DNA of 49,815 nt from Leptospira chreensis (GCF_016919165.1 NZ_JAFFPS010000036.1:1-49815), one strand, 5' to 3'. Shown: positions 27,352 to 37,485, numbered from the stretch's first letter. The notes: generated from the letters alone by a model not told the origin. Numbers and translations: made by a program.

Positions 27352-28878
27352 ATGAAGGCCTCTTGGTTCCTACCTCTCCTAAGTCTCGTTGTTAGTTTGG
27401 GTCTCAGTGCCCAAACAGCAAAGACAACTAAAAAACAAAGTCCAACCAAAACGGAAATTGCACCTGAAATAGAGAGAGTTAAACCCGAACCACCTAACCA
27501 ATACCAACTCCGATTGATTATGGAGAACGATGCTTTTGGAGGTTTCTCAGATCGCTATTATACCAATGGTTCCCGATTGGAATTCCATATGACAGCGGGG
27601 GAATCCAATCCCACTAGAAGGGTTTTAGGATATTGGAACAACTTATTCATCACTCCATCGGAAACTACAAAATATTTACAAGGGTTCGCAATAGGACAAG
27701 AATTCTATACACCGACAAACATAACAAAGGCGGATGTGTCTTATGGAGACCGACCGTATTCCAGTCGGGCCTACTTTAGTAATTCATTAACCACAGCAAC
27801 GGAAGACACAAGTATTACTACTGAAATAGAAGTTGGTATGATTGGGCCATCTGTTGGTGGTAAGTCAGCACAAATGAACTTTCATAATTTGATTGGTTCA
27901 CCAACACCTCAAGGTTGGGACACACAAATTCCCAATTCTTACTCAGGTGCACTCAAAACCGATGTGCGTAAGTTCTATCACCGATTTGTTGGAACCCAAT
28001 ACAATTTAAATTTAGGAAACATTCAAACCGATGTATCCTTTGGCCTCATTTTTCGATTTGGGAATGTAGATAAAACTCCAGGGCCTGGTAGTTCTGCCTT
28101 ACAACCTGGTTCTCCCATTCTCCACGAAGATGGAAAAGGATATTGGTATTTTTATATCAATCCAGGAGGCACATTACAGCTGTATAATGCCACAATCCAA
28201 GGGCAAATCGGAACAGAGAGAACTTATAAAACACAAAATAGAGGTTCTGCTTTCAGTAATTGGGATAATTATTTAAACAATCCAACGGTAGAAGCCGGAG
28301 AAAGAGAAATTCAATACAGAGCACTCACAGAAGACAATGGAAGAAATTCTTTACAAAGATACATCCTCTTCAATGAGTTCTTAGTAAGAGGAACAAACAA
28401 CCCTTATAACATTGGACTCAATTATTTAATTTTTAACAATATCTTCAATGGTGCGGAAGATATAGAAAAAACAACTCGTATATTCCTTCTAAAGAATCTA
28501 GTCGACCAATGGGAGGAAATACCAGATAACGCGCGTGCTTTGGCGATTTATTCCATTTTTAGACCGGAAGGTGGAAAACTTCCTCCTCTCATCCGGTTGT
28601 ATTCGTATGAAGTATTATCACAATTCATTTTAGATCCCAAACAAAGAGAGATCCTATTGCAGTTGTTACGTGATGAGATCCAATATAGAGACGAAAAAAC
28701 ATACGTCGCAGACTTAAAACGGGCTGTTGGTTTTGTTCGCGCTGGTTTTGTTTCCGTATCCAATGCAGGATTTTTATTTGGGCTTCATTACAATTACCAA
28801 ACCATTGACTTTCAATCTGCAAAAGGGTTACCACAACAACACCAATGGGTAGGGTTCCAATTGGGAAAGGTTTTCTAA
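27352..28878 (+). CDS. LpxR-like lipid A deacylase with a large internal insertion
   Basis: From ATG 27352 the protein is 508 aa with a signal peptide ending near LSAQ. After a short low-complexity linker the beta-barrel begins with the LpxR signature LIMENDAFGGFSDRYYTNGSRLEF, which holds the Asn and Asp ligands of the active site, and SYGDRPYSSRAYFS follows. LpxR removes a 3'-acyloxyacyl group from lipid A at the outer membrane. Known LpxR proteins are near 320 aa. The extra length is mainly a helical stretch of about 130 residues (from about 320 to 450, including IFLLKNLVDQWEEIPDNARA) placed before the last strands. It looks full length and functional. Confidence 0.82.
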   Translation: MKASWFLPLLSLVVSLGLSAQTAKTTKKQSPTKTEIAPEIERVKPEPPNQYQLRLIMENDAFGGFSDRYYTNGSRLEFHMTAGESNPTRRVLGYWNNLFITPSETTKYLQGFAIGQEFYTPTNITKADVSYGDRPYSSRAYFSNSLTTATEDTSITTEIEVGMIGPSVGGKSAQMNFHNLIGSPTPQGWDTQIPNSYSGALKTDVRKFYHRFVGTQYNLNLGNIQTDVSFGLIFRFGNVDKTPGPGSSALQPGSPILHEDGKGYWYFYINPGGTLQLYNATIQGQIGTERTYKTQNRGSAFSNWDNYLNNPTVEAGEREIQYRALTEDNGRNSLQRYILFNEFLVRGTNNPYNIGLNYLIFNNIFNGAEDIEKTTRIFLLKNLVDQWEEIPDNARALAIYSIFRPEGGKLPPLIRLYSYEVLSQFILDPKQREILLQLLRDEIQYRDEKTYVADLKRAVGFVRAGFVSVSNAGFLFGLHYNYQTIDFQSAKGLPQQHQWVGFQLGKVF

Positions 28879-28974
28879 GGAAAATTTTGTAATTAGAATC
28901 GCTAATAAAGAAATTTGAACTCGTGTCAAAATTTTCTCGCCAAGGTAGCCATCTATCTTTGAAACTAAGCGATC

Positions 28975-30306
28975 ATGAACAATCACAATTTAGGCGGACG
29001 GCTTTGGTCTGTATTGATTCTCTTTGGACTTGTAGGACAAATTGCATGGTCTGTAGAGAATATGTATTTCAATCTATTCATATACAACACCATAGCCAAA
29101 AGTACATCCTCAGTTACGGTGATGGTACAACTCAGCGGAATTGTGGCAACCTTCGCCACTCTCATTGCGGGAATCTTAACTGACAAAGCCGGGAACAGAA
29201 AGTATTTTATTTCTATCGGTTACCTTCTTTGGGGTCTGCTTACACTTTCTTTTGCCTTTGTTTCTAAAGAAAATACAGCACAATGGTTTGAATTATCAGA
29301 TACCACTCAAATCATAAGTTTGACCATTACGATTGTGATCACTCTCGATTGTATCATGACTGCCTTTGGTTCCACTGCTAATGATGCCGCTTTTAATGCT
29401 TATGTAACAGATAACACAGGAAATGCGAGAAGCCTTGCCGAAGGAGTTCTTTCCGCCATGCCGCTTCTTGCCATGTTGGTTGTTGCTGGGGGATTTGGAA
29501 TGATTGTCAGTGCCCTTGGTTACCCTGGCCTCTTTGTTGCCGTTGGAACGATGATGTCTGTTTCCGGAATTATCGGTTTATGGCTGATCCAAGACAATCC
29601 CAACCTCAAAAAACAAAATACTAATTTTATTTCCGATATCGCATACGGATTCCAACTGGGTGTGATTCGCGACCACAGAAAGTTATATTTATATTTTTTT
29701 GCAATGGGTATCTACGGAGTCGCAAGCCAGATTTATATGCCTTATCTCATCATCTATATGCAGGAGTATCTAAAATTTGATGCGATCCAATATTCGATCG
29801 TACTTGCGGGTGTGATTCTTGGTGCCAGTATCATCACTGTCTTACTCGGAAAAAGTTTTGATGGGAAAAACAAAGACAAATTACTCGTTTATTTTTCGAT
29901 TCTTTATATCTTCGGAATGTTATCTTTATACGTTATGTCAAAATCTATTGATTTAAGTTTAAAAACACAAGTGATGTGGTTTACTGGAATCACCTCACTT
30001 CTATTAATCACAGGTTTTGTACAAGTCTTGGCACTTCTCGGAGCACAAATTCGAGACAACACTCCCATAGAAAATACAGGGAAATTACAAGGAATCCGAA
30101 TGATCTTTTTTGTTCTCATTCCTATGTACATTGGCCCCATGATTGGAGAAACAATCAACCAAAGAACAAACCTTACTTATATTGATCCGGTGAATGGAAC
30201 AACAGCCCATGTCCCTTCACCAGAAATCTTTTTATTCGGTGCCCTCTTTTGTTTATTCATCTTCATTCCTCTTTCGTTATTACTACGAGGCAAAAACTCC
30301 CAATGA
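28975..30306 (+). CDS. MFS transporter
   Basis: This 443-aa protein has twelve predicted membrane helices and MFS loop motifs, the clearest being GILTDKAGNRKYFI between helices 2 and 3. It has the overall look of MFS members that transport sugars or glycosides. Its stop overlaps the glycosidase start by four bases (ATGA), so the two are coupled, and a glycoside substrate is a reasonable inference. A 96-base gap separates it from the LpxR-like gene. Confidence 0.9.
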   Translation: MNNHNLGGRLWSVLILFGLVGQIAWSVENMYFNLFIYNTIAKSTSSVTVMVQLSGIVATFATLIAGILTDKAGNRKYFISIGYLLWGLLTLSFAFVSKENTAQWFELSDTTQIISLTITIVITLDCIMTAFGSTANDAAFNAYVTDNTGNARSLAEGVLSAMPLLAMLVVAGGFGMIVSALGYPGLFVAVGTMMSVSGIIGLWLIQDNPNLKKQNTNFISDIAYGFQLGVIRDHRKLYLYFFAMGIYGVASQIYMPYLIIYMQEYLKFDAIQYSIVLAGVILGASIITVLLGKSFDGKNKDKLLVYFSILYIFGMLSLYVMSKSIDLSLKTQVMWFTGITSLLLITGFVQVLALLGAQIRDNTPIENTGKLQGIRMIFFVLIPMYIGPMIGETINQRTNLTYIDPVNGTTAHVPSPEIFLFGALFCLFIFIPLSLLLRGKNSQ

Positions 30307-31991
30307 AAATTTCCCATACAGAATATCCACGTCCTCAATTAGAACGAGATAGTTATATCAATTTAAACGGAGAATGGAATCTAAGCCACTCTCCGATCGG
30401 AAGTGAAATAAAAAAACATTACAAAATCAATGTCCCTTTCTCGCCGGAATCCAATGCCAGTGGGATTGGGAGTTTTATTCTCCAACCAGAGGAAGAGCTG
30501 GTTTACGAACGCGAATTTGAATTACAAACTGCTTTCCTCAAGGAAATCACCTTACTTCACTTTGGTGCTGTAGATTACTCCTGTATCTGTTATATCAACG
30601 GTAAAGAAGTGGGATCTCATAAAGGAGGTTTTTTACCATTTTATTTTGACGTCTCTTCTTATATCAAAATCGGTAAAAATGAAATCCAACTGAAAGTCAC
30701 AGATCCAACCGATACGGGACACCAATCGAGAGGAAAACAAAAACTGAAACGAGGAGGAATTTGGTACACTCCTCAATCGGGAATCTGGCAAACGGTTTGG
30801 TTAGAAAGTGTATCCAAAGATTATATACAAGATATCAAAATTACGCCAAATATAGACACAAACTCTGTGAATATCCAAATCACTACGAATAGTTCCACCG
30901 CAACCATACAAATATTAGATGGTGATTCCGTGATCGCCGAATCTTCTGGGATTGAGACAAACATACCAATTCCTAATATGGAACTTTGGTCCCCTGAAAA
31001 TCCAAAACTCTATGGGATTCTTATCAAAACTTCGGGAGATACAGTCAAATCCTATTTTGGAATGCGTAAGTTTTCCATAGGATTCGATGGTAAATTCAAA
31101 AGATTATTTCTAAATAACCAACCTTACTTTCACAATGGACTTTTAGACCAGGGGTATTGGTCGGAAGGTCTCCTCACACCGCCAAACGATGAAGAGATGG
31201 AAAAAGAAATCAAACTAATGAAAGATCTGGGTTTCAATATGTTACGCAAACATATCAAAATAGAGCCTATGCGTTGGTATTATCATTGTGACCGACTGGG
31301 GATTCTAGTTTGGCAGGATTTTGTTTGCGGTGGCGGAGCTTACGAAACTTGGAAGGTTGCTTATTTGCCTTTTATTGGTTGGAAAACAAAAGACACAAAG
31401 TATAAATTCTTAAACCGAAGAGATGAAAATGGCAGAAATGAATTTATAAAAGAGATGGACCAGACCGTAAACTTATTAAAAAATACGGTCTCTCTTTCGG
31501 TTTGGGTTCTTTTTAACGAAGGTTGGGGGCAGTTTGATAGCATCCAACTAACAGACAAACTGCGAAAACTGGACAATACAAGAACCATTGATAGTGTCAG
31601 TGGATGGTATGACCAAGGAAAAGGCAGTAGTGACCTAAAAAGTTTACATTTATACTACCAAAAACTAAAAGTTCCCAAAAATGAACCTCGTGTCATCGTA
31701 TTATCAGAATTTGGTGGATACTCCCTAAAAACGGAGGGCCACGTTTATGATGAAAATAAACTTTTTGGTTACAAAATCCTTCCCGATAAACAAAGTTTAG
31801 AAAAGGAATATCGCAGTTTGATCGAAGACCAATTGGTCCCTTTGTTATCAAAAGGGCTTAGTGCTTCCATATACACACAAGTAAGCGACGTGGAAGAAGA
31901 GATCAATGGAATAGTCACCTATGACAGAAAAGTGGTTAAATTTGATTTAGAATTGATGCGAGAGCTAAATGCTAAATTAATATACGAATAG
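30303..31991 (+). CDS. glycoside hydrolase family 2 enzyme
   Basis: This 562-aa cytoplasmic protein has the GH2 layout: sugar-binding jelly roll (INLNGEWNLSHSPIG ... INVPFSPES ... LLHFGAVDYSCICYING), immunoglobulin-like domain, and TIM barrel. The acid/base is Glu406 in FNEGW and the nucleophile is Glu469 in LSEFGG. The family includes beta-galactosidases, beta-glucuronidases and mannosidases; I cannot choose between them. No signal peptide is seen, so the substrate probably enters through the coupled MFS transporter. I chose ATG 30303 over the longer open frame because of the ATGA coupling. Confidence 0.9.
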   Translation: MKISHTEYPRPQLERDSYINLNGEWNLSHSPIGSEIKKHYKINVPFSPESNASGIGSFILQPEEELVYEREFELQTAFLKEITLLHFGAVDYSCICYINGKEVGSHKGGFLPFYFDVSSYIKIGKNEIQLKVTDPTDTGHQSRGKQKLKRGGIWYTPQSGIWQTVWLESVSKDYIQDIKITPNIDTNSVNIQITTNSSTATIQILDGDSVIAESSGIETNIPIPNMELWSPENPKLYGILIKTSGDTVKSYFGMRKFSIGFDGKFKRLFLNNQPYFHNGLLDQGYWSEGLLTPPNDEEMEKEIKLMKDLGFNMLRKHIKIEPMRWYYHCDRLGILVWQDFVCGGGAYETWKVAYLPFIGWKTKDTKYKFLNRRDENGRNEFIKEMDQTVNLLKNTVSLSVWVLFNEGWGQFDSIQLTDKLRKLDNTRTIDSVSGWYDQGKGSSDLKSLHLYYQKLKVPKNEPRVIVLSEFGGYSLKTEGHVYDENKLFGYKILPDKQSLEKEYRSLIEDQLVPLLSKGLSASIYTQVSDVEEEINGIVTYDRKVVKFDLELMRELNAKLIYE

Positions 31992-32001
31992 GGAAACGAT
32001 C

Positions 32002-33186
32002 ATGGAATTCATATGGGACCATCTCTTCATCACAATCATAGTAGTATTTACTTTGGCTTTTGGTTTCTATTACTTCTGGGAAGTGGTAGAAACTCCCGTC
32101 CTTAGGTTTAGCGAATCCGATTTTTTACTCCGTGTGATCGAAAGGTCTCCTAATCTAACAAACAAATACCATCCCACGTTTTGGTGTTTCAACCAACACC
32201 TGATGTTGCTCTTACTTATGTTCCGGGAATACCGCACAAAACCTTACAAGTACGACCAATTAGAACAATTAAAAATGAAAGATGGGGGGATTACAGGGCT
32301 TGCTTGGTCAGGAATCCATGCCAAAGCCACAAAAGAAGAAACACCTATCGTTGTTCTTTTCCATACCATTAGTGGTGATGAACAAGATGTCAAATCCACT
32401 GTAAAATATTTAAGAGAACGATATGGCTGGATGGTTGTTGTTTGTATCAGAAGAGGGCATGGAAACCTTCCCCTTACCAAACCAAAAATCAATACGATGG
32501 GTTCCACTTCTGACTTAAAAGAACAACTTGCTTACATTCAAAAAAAATATCCCAAAAAACAATTGTTTGGTGTTGGAATTTCAGCAGGTTCGGGACTTCT
32601 TGCGCGTTATTTAGGAGAAGCTGGAACAAAAAGCCAATTTAGTGCTGCTGTGGCCGTCTCTCCCGCTTACGATATCGAAAAGGCCTTTCACAGAGTCCAT
32701 CCGGTTTACAGCAAAATTATGGGGCAAAGGTTGATTAGTTACTTTCTAAAAACACATTATGAAAGTTTATCAAAACTGAAAGGTATAGAAGAACTCTTAA
32801 AAATCAAAACTATCGGTGAATTTCAAGATAAGTTACATACCGTTTCTGGATATAAAGACAAAGAAAACTATTATTTCTATTCCAATCCAGTGTTAGTTGC
32901 AAAAAACATAAGGACACCACTTCTTGTTTTAAATTCTGCTGATGATCCCATTTGTGTGAATCAAAATGTTTTAGAAAATCTCCATTGGCTCGAAACCCTT
33001 CCCAATACCATTCACGTACATACCAAACGAGGAAGTCATATCGCATACTTTCAAGGATGGAAAGCCAAGTCTTGGTCTGATTCCATTATCGGAGAGTATT
33101 TTGCCGCAGTTCTAAAAGAAGATTCTCCCAAACAGAAACCAAGTAAAAAGACAAAATCTAAACTTAAGAAAGTTAAGTTGCGATAG
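32002..33186 (+). CDS. alpha/beta hydrolase with N-terminal membrane anchor
   Basis: This 394-aa protein of the YheT/ABHD1-3 type has an N-terminal transmembrane helix (LFITIIVVFTLAFGFYYFW) and a hydrolase core with the nucleophile elbow GISAGSG (Ser194), Asp in SADDP (314/315) and His346 in GSHIAY: a complete triad. Relatives act on esters or lipids. The gene starts 10 bases after the GH2 stop, so it is probably the third gene of the MFS-GH2 operon. The C-terminal tail is lysine rich. The substrate is unknown. Confidence 0.88.
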   Translation: MEFIWDHLFITIIVVFTLAFGFYYFWEVVETPVLRFSESDFLLRVIERSPNLTNKYHPTFWCFNQHLMLLLLMFREYRTKPYKYDQLEQLKMKDGGITGLAWSGIHAKATKEETPIVVLFHTISGDEQDVKSTVKYLRERYGWMVVVCIRRGHGNLPLTKPKINTMGSTSDLKEQLAYIQKKYPKKQLFGVGISAGSGLLARYLGEAGTKSQFSAAVAVSPAYDIEKAFHRVHPVYSKIMGQRLISYFLKTHYESLSKLKGIEELLKIKTIGEFQDKLHTVSGYKDKENYYFYSNPVLVAKNIRTPLLVLNSADDPICVNQNVLENLHWLETLPNTIHVHTKRGSHIAYFQGWKAKSWSDSIIGEYFAAVLKEDSPKQKPSKKTKSKLKKVKLR

Positions 33187-33192
33187 AATTGT

Positions 33193-34338
33193 TTAGTTTG
33201 CTTTTGATTTCGATCGGTAGTTTTGTGGCGAATCGCCAAACCGATTTTGAAAGAGTTTATGGAAGGAAGATTTAGAATTGAATCCAGAGGCATAGATAAT
33301 ACTGAGGATAGTCATATCTGGTCTTTCTAAAAGAAGGTTCGCGGCTTCTAACAAACGGAATTGATTGACATAGTTACGAAATGTACTACCCAATCGGGAA
33401 TTTAGAATCTCCGAAAGTTGATGAGAATCTAAATCCAATCGTTTTGCTAAAGTTGCCAAACTCAAATCTTCATTCAAATACAACTTCTCTAAATTCATCA
33501 TATCATCGAGTCGCTTTAAAATTTGCATGATATCCAATCCCTTCACCCGGCTTTCTTTATAACGGGCAAGCCTTGTTTCTGTTTTAAAATTGAAAATAAT
33601 TTCGCGATAATTCATTTTCAAAATTAAAACGACAACCAAAAGGAAAGTCAGACTGGCACAAGCAAAAAGAAAGATTTGCATAAAAACCAATTGGGCCAAA
33701 ACAAACAAAAGCATGACCAAAAGGGAATACAGAAGTAAAAATAAAAATGACAGAAAGGAAGATTCAATACTTTCCCTAGAGGCCAATTTCCAACGGATGA
33801 CTCGAATAAAAATCGAGAGCATATAACAAAAAATAGATACAACTCCAATACCAAGTAAAATTGAAATGGATATTGTATAACTGTTATGATCGTGAGTTTC
33901 TGAATCAATGGAAGGTAGAACAAAACTTTCTGGCCGAAAAAGAAAAATATAAAAAACACTAAGGAAACTCGGTAAAAAATGAAGGAACCGAATTCGAGAG
34001 AACTCTCCCCCACTCATCTCTTCAAAAAAAAGATAACTTAAGGGACCCAGAAGCAAGATGCATGGGATATGGATTCCATAGAAAAAAGGATAGGAACCGA
34101 TTCCCTTTGTAAGTTCAGCATAAATATGAAGTTGTAAAATGGTAAGAGAAAGAAATAGAAATGTCGTTATATATCGATCAAGGAAACCTATGGGAAATTT
34201 GTTTCCAAATGAATTAATACTCGAGTTTGGAGACAAACTAGTTTGTTTTTTCTTAGTTCCCCTTTGGATCGTTTCCATCCAATACGAGACTGCCAAAAGA
34301 AAAGCAACCACCGCTCCCATAAAGGGAATCAAATTCAT
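33193..34338 (-). CDS. AraC family regulator with seven-helix membrane domain
   Basis: From ATG 34338 the product is 381 aa. About seven hydrophobic helices take up residues 1-240 and a cytoplasmic AraC DNA-binding domain follows at about 280-381 (LATLAKRLDLDSHQLSEILNSRLG, then ILSIIYASGFNSKSSFHKLFQNRFG). Such membrane-bound regulators are common in Leptospira and Bacteroidetes; the signal they sense is unknown. The stop lies six bases from the convergent hydrolase stop. Upstream it diverges from the DJ-1/PfpI gene, its most likely target by position (inference). Confidence 0.88.
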   Translation of the reverse strand: MNLIPFMGAVVAFLLAVSYWMETIQRGTKKKQTSLSPNSSINSFGNKFPIGFLDRYITTFLFLSLTILQLHIYAELTKGIGSYPFFYGIHIPCILLLGPLSYLFFEEMSGGEFSRIRFLHFLPSFLSVFYIFLFRPESFVLPSIDSETHDHNSYTISISILLGIGVVSIFCYMLSIFIRVIRWKLASRESIESSFLSFLFLLLYSLLVMLLFVLAQLVFMQIFLFACASLTFLLVVVLILKMNYREIIFNFKTETRLARYKESRVKGLDIMQILKRLDDMMNLEKLYLNEDLSLATLAKRLDLDSHQLSEILNSRLGSTFRNYVNQFRLLEAANLLLERPDMTILSIIYASGFNSKSSFHKLFQNRFGDSPQNYRSKSKAN

Positions 34339-34451
34339 AACACAATTACGGAGAATCAAAATCCATTTGTCTATTTTTTTAAAACAATTCAAACTCTTTT
34401 TAGTCCATCCGTATCCAAACGGACGACAGATCTGCAAATAACGGAGATACT

Positions 34452-35639
34452 TTGAGTATGAACCAAAACCTCCCAAACATTCAGAAAAAAAAGCACCCCT
34501 CCCCAACAAAATATATGATCCCACCCATTGGTCTTGTGATCTTACTAACTTTGGTTTTTCATACCGTGTCCGTATTGAGTGAACCGAAGGTTCCAAACCA
34601 AGGCCATTTAGAAAAAATTCCGAAAAAACAAAACCATAAAAAACCGGTGATTGTCGTCATCGGGGAAAATCAATACACAGAACTTACTGATTTTATTGTA
34701 CCCTATGGAATTTTAAAACGTTCTGATATTGCAGAGATTTATGCTGTGGCACCTAACAAAGGAACCATGAATATGTTTCCCGCACTTTCTATAGAAATCA
34801 CAACATCCATTGATGACTTCGACAAACTCCATCCTGAAGGTTCGGACCTCGTCATTGTCCCCGCCATCCATAATGCCGAAAACAAAACCATCATCCAGTG
34901 GATTCAAAACCAATCCAAAAACGGAGCGACCATCGTGGGAATTTGTGATGGAGTTTGGACTTTAGGTCACGCTGGATTACTCAATCATAAAAAGGCAACA
35001 GGGCACTGGTATTCGAAAGAAGACCTAATGAATAAATTTCCAAATACGGAATGGGAAAAAAACAAAAGATACATCCAAGATCAAAATATTATTACAACCA
35101 CAGGGGTCACAGCATCCATTCCTATTTCTTTAGCTTTAATTGAATCACTCGCCGGAACAAAAAAGGCAAAAGAAATCGCAAACGAACTCGGAATCCAAAA
35201 CTGGAACCCAACACATAATACAGAAGAATTTGATCTAGATTGGAAACAATATTTAACTGCAGCCAAAAACCTAACTTTTGTTTGGAACTACGAAACTATC
35301 GGAATTCCTTTGTATGATGGTATCGACGAAATATCTTTAGCTCTTGTTGCCGATTCCTATTCTCGCACATACAAATCCAAAACAAAATCAATCGCAAGTA
35401 GCAACCAACCTATCCTTTCAAAATCAGGGATTCTTTTTCTTCCTGAAATCAAAGAGGAAAATCGGAATGAAACGAATGTAGTCGTCGAGGTTACAAAGGC
35501 TAAAAAAGCCGGTCCAGCATTGGAAGAAACTCTGAAGGATATCCAAAAAAGATATGGAACAGGCACAATGCGCTTTGTTGCCACACAACTAGAGTTTTCA
35601 ACTCATGAGCTTTGTCATTATGTCACCTGCAAAGACTGA
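34452..35639 (+). CDS. membrane-anchored DJ-1/PfpI family protein with a second degenerate domain
   Basis: This protein (395 aa from TTG 34452, which has GGAG 5 bases upstream; 393 aa from ATG 34458) has one N-terminal membrane helix (YMIPPIGLVILLTLVFHTVSVL), then a DJ-1/PfpI domain (about 65-230) with the nucleophile elbow VGICDGVW (Cys165). A second segment (about 280-390) begins IGIPLYDGIDEISLALVADSYSRTY and continues to SKSGILFLPE, which matches the N-terminal half of another DJ-1 domain without its cysteine. The domains resemble the sensor half of GlxA-type regulators but there is no helix-turn-helix. It is divergent from the 7TM AraC regulator. Confidence 0.8.
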   Translation: MSMNQNLPNIQKKKHPSPTKYMIPPIGLVILLTLVFHTVSVLSEPKVPNQGHLEKIPKKQNHKKPVIVVIGENQYTELTDFIVPYGILKRSDIAEIYAVAPNKGTMNMFPALSIEITTSIDDFDKLHPEGSDLVIVPAIHNAENKTIIQWIQNQSKNGATIVGICDGVWTLGHAGLLNHKKATGHWYSKEDLMNKFPNTEWEKNKRYIQDQNIITTTGVTASIPISLALIESLAGTKKAKEIANELGIQNWNPTHNTEEFDLDWKQYLTAAKNLTFVWNYETIGIPLYDGIDEISLALVADSYSRTYKSKTKSIASSNQPILSKSGILFLPEIKEENRNETNVVVEVTKAKKAGPALEETLKDIQKRYGTGTMRFVATQLEFSTHELCHYVTCKD

Positions 35640-35729
35640 AACCGATAGAGCCCAAAATCAAAAATACTCATTTTGATGTTTTAGACTAGCATCTCGTTTG
35701 TGATCATAAAAACTGGAACGAGTAAACGT

Positions 35730-37421
35730 ATGCATTCTAAACTTAAACTGTATTTCGTCCTTTCCTTTATGGTCTTTGGATCCTTATTGCTTCTCAGTGT
35801 TACTTTGTTATTACAAGTTCAAAAAGTAACACAGGAAAACTTAAACTCCATTCTTAGTTTTGGATTCCTTATCTTGATTGTTTTTGGACTTATCTTTGGA
35901 TTGGGTTTAAGTTCTTGGTTCGTAAAAATTTTTGAAAAATTAGAAGCTGCATTTAAAGAAGTAGGACTTGGAAATTTGCAAGTTCGACTCTCTTACAAAA
36001 AAAATGATTTATTCGCGGATTTCTATTCTGGCTTTCACAGAATGTTACAAGCGCAAGGTGAACTCATCCAACATATCAAAACATCCGCTGACACCTTATC
36101 TTCTGATTCGCAAGAGATGAAATTAGTGACCCTTGACTTTTCCTCCAACTTACAGTCACAGTCAGCGGCTACGGAAGAAGTTTCGGCATCCATAGAAGAG
36201 ATTTCTGGTGTTGCCGTGTCTATTTCCAACATTGCTGAAAACAACTCACAGAGTATGAACAACCTAACTTCCGAAGTTGATGAGTTATCTTTGGCTATTG
36301 ACAAAACTGGCGAATATGTAGAAGGAACACTTGATTCCATTAAAAACATCATCGAACGTGCAGAAGCCGGAAAAAATACACTCCGGACTATGAATGCAGC
36401 CATGGACAATCTATCACAGAGTTCCCTTGAGATTTCTAAAACTGTAGATGTCATCTCAAAGATCAGTGAACAGGTTAATATGCTTGCTCTCAATGCTTCT
36501 ATTGAAGCTGCAAGAGCAGGGGATGCCGGAAGAGGATTTGCTGTAGTTGCGGAAGAAGTTTCTAAACTTGCAGAGAGAACAGCAGGTGCGGTGAAAGGCA
36601 TCGACTCTTTAATGAAAAAGAACCAAAACGATGTTTCTTTAGGGCGCGAGCAGATTGAAAAAACAACGATGGAGATCCAAGAAATCATTGGAAATATTGA
36701 TTCGATTTCTGGGAAAATTACAGAAGTTTATTCTGCAGTGAATACTCAAAAAGAATTAAAAAACAAACTTCTAAAAGAAGCTGTCTTTGTGAAAGAAAGA
36801 TCAACAGAAATCAAAGATGCAGTGACAGAACACAAAACAGCAACGAACGAAGTGATGGCGTCAGTATCCTCAATTAGCCAATCTTCTTTTAGTAATTCCG
36901 AAAGTAGTGATTTACTCGCAGAAAAAATTACAGCAATTGCCAATACTGCCGACAAACTCATTTCTATGGTGGATCTATTCAAAACAAATTTAGTTTCAGA
37001 TGAGTCTTCCATTTCCAATCGCGATGAAACCACACACAAACTCCAATTCCGATCCGAAATTGGAAGTATCTATTATATAAAAGAAAAAGATTTATTGGAA
37101 GTGGTTTGGACACCAAATTTTAGTGAAGATAAATACTCTGAAATTTTAAATGAAGCACTAAAAATTATCGAAAAACATAATATTCGCAAATGGCTTGCAG
37201 ACACAAGAAGGATGGGACTTGTCACACGTTCAGCGCAGGAATGGGTCAATGTCAACTGGTTCCCCAAAGCAAGTAATTCTAGTCTCAGGAAGATGGCGGT
37301 GGTTGTTCCCAACTCAGCTCTCGCCGCCATTTCCATTGATGACCAAACTCTAAAAACGGGAAATGTGGAACTCAAAACCGTTCCAAGTTTAGAATTTGGA
37401 ATTGAATGGCTGGATAGCTAG
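35730..37421 (+). CDS. methyl-accepting chemotaxis protein with C-terminal extra domain
   Basis: From ATG 35730 (GGAACGAG upstream) the product is 563 aa. Two membrane helices are joined by a loop of only about ten residues ([10 protein letters not shown]), so there is no periplasmic sensor. A HAMP-like region and a long signalling coiled coil follow, with the conserved hairpin tip [40 protein letters not shown]. The last ~115 residues form a separate alpha/beta domain ([17 protein letters not shown] ... [12 protein letters not shown] ... [19 protein letters not shown]), STAS/SEC14-like in feel. That domain is the best candidate for the input. It ends at a convergent hairpin. Confidence 0.9.
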   Translation: MHSKLKLYFVLSFMVFGSLLLLSVTLLLQVQKVTQENLNSILSFGFLILIVFGLIFGLGLSSWFVKIFEKLEAAFKEVGLGNLQVRLSYKKNDLFADFYSGFHRMLQAQGELIQHIKTSADTLSSDSQEMKLVTLDFSSNLQSQSAATEEVSASIEEISGVAVSISNIAENNSQSMNNLTSEVDELSLAIDKTGEYVEGTLDSIKNIIERAEAGKNTLRTMNAAMDNLSQSSLEISKTVDVISKISEQVNMLALNASIEAARAGDAGRGFAVVAEEVSKLAERTAGAVKGIDSLMKKNQNDVSLGREQIEKTTMEIQEIIGNIDSISGKITEVYSAVNTQKELKNKLLKEAVFVKERSTEIKDAVTEHKTATNEVMASVSSISQSSFSNSESSDLLAEKITAIANTADKLISMVDLFKTNLVSDESSISNRDETTHKLQFRSEIGSIYYIKEKDLLEVVWTPNFSEDKYSEILNEALKIIEKHNIRKWLADTRRMGLVTRSAQEWVNVNWFPKASNSSLRKMAVVVPNSALAAISIDDQTLKTGNVELKTVPSLEFGIEWLDS

Positions 37422-37442
37422 GTTGTAACAAACAAATAATTT

Positions 37443-37480
37443 AATCCTTCATTGTTTTGGTTCCCGAACAATGGAGGATT
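37443..37480. terminator. bidirectional terminator-like hairpin
   Basis: A 14-base stem with one G-U type pair (37443-37456 with 37467-37480) has a 10-base loop, between the stops of the MCP and GXWXG genes. The arms read CCTTCATTGTT and AACAATGGAGG in part. T-rich sequence follows on the plus strand. Confidence 0.55.
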
Positions 37481-37485
37481 TGATT

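Noticed and set aside
27303..27360. CCCTCG/CGAGGG hairpin and paired AGGCCT sites around the LpxR-like start
   Set aside because: The stem is only six bases with a long loop; AGGCCT is self-complementary and two copies are likely by chance.
33648..34013. Phe-rich open frame within the 7TM AraC gene
   Set aside because: It is a shifted-frame shadow of membrane-helix codons with extreme Phe content.
36035..36688. Long open frame (217 aa) on the minus strand within the MCP gene
   Set aside because: It is a mirror of the coiled-coil coding region, Ser-rich and Ala-rich, with no independent motif.
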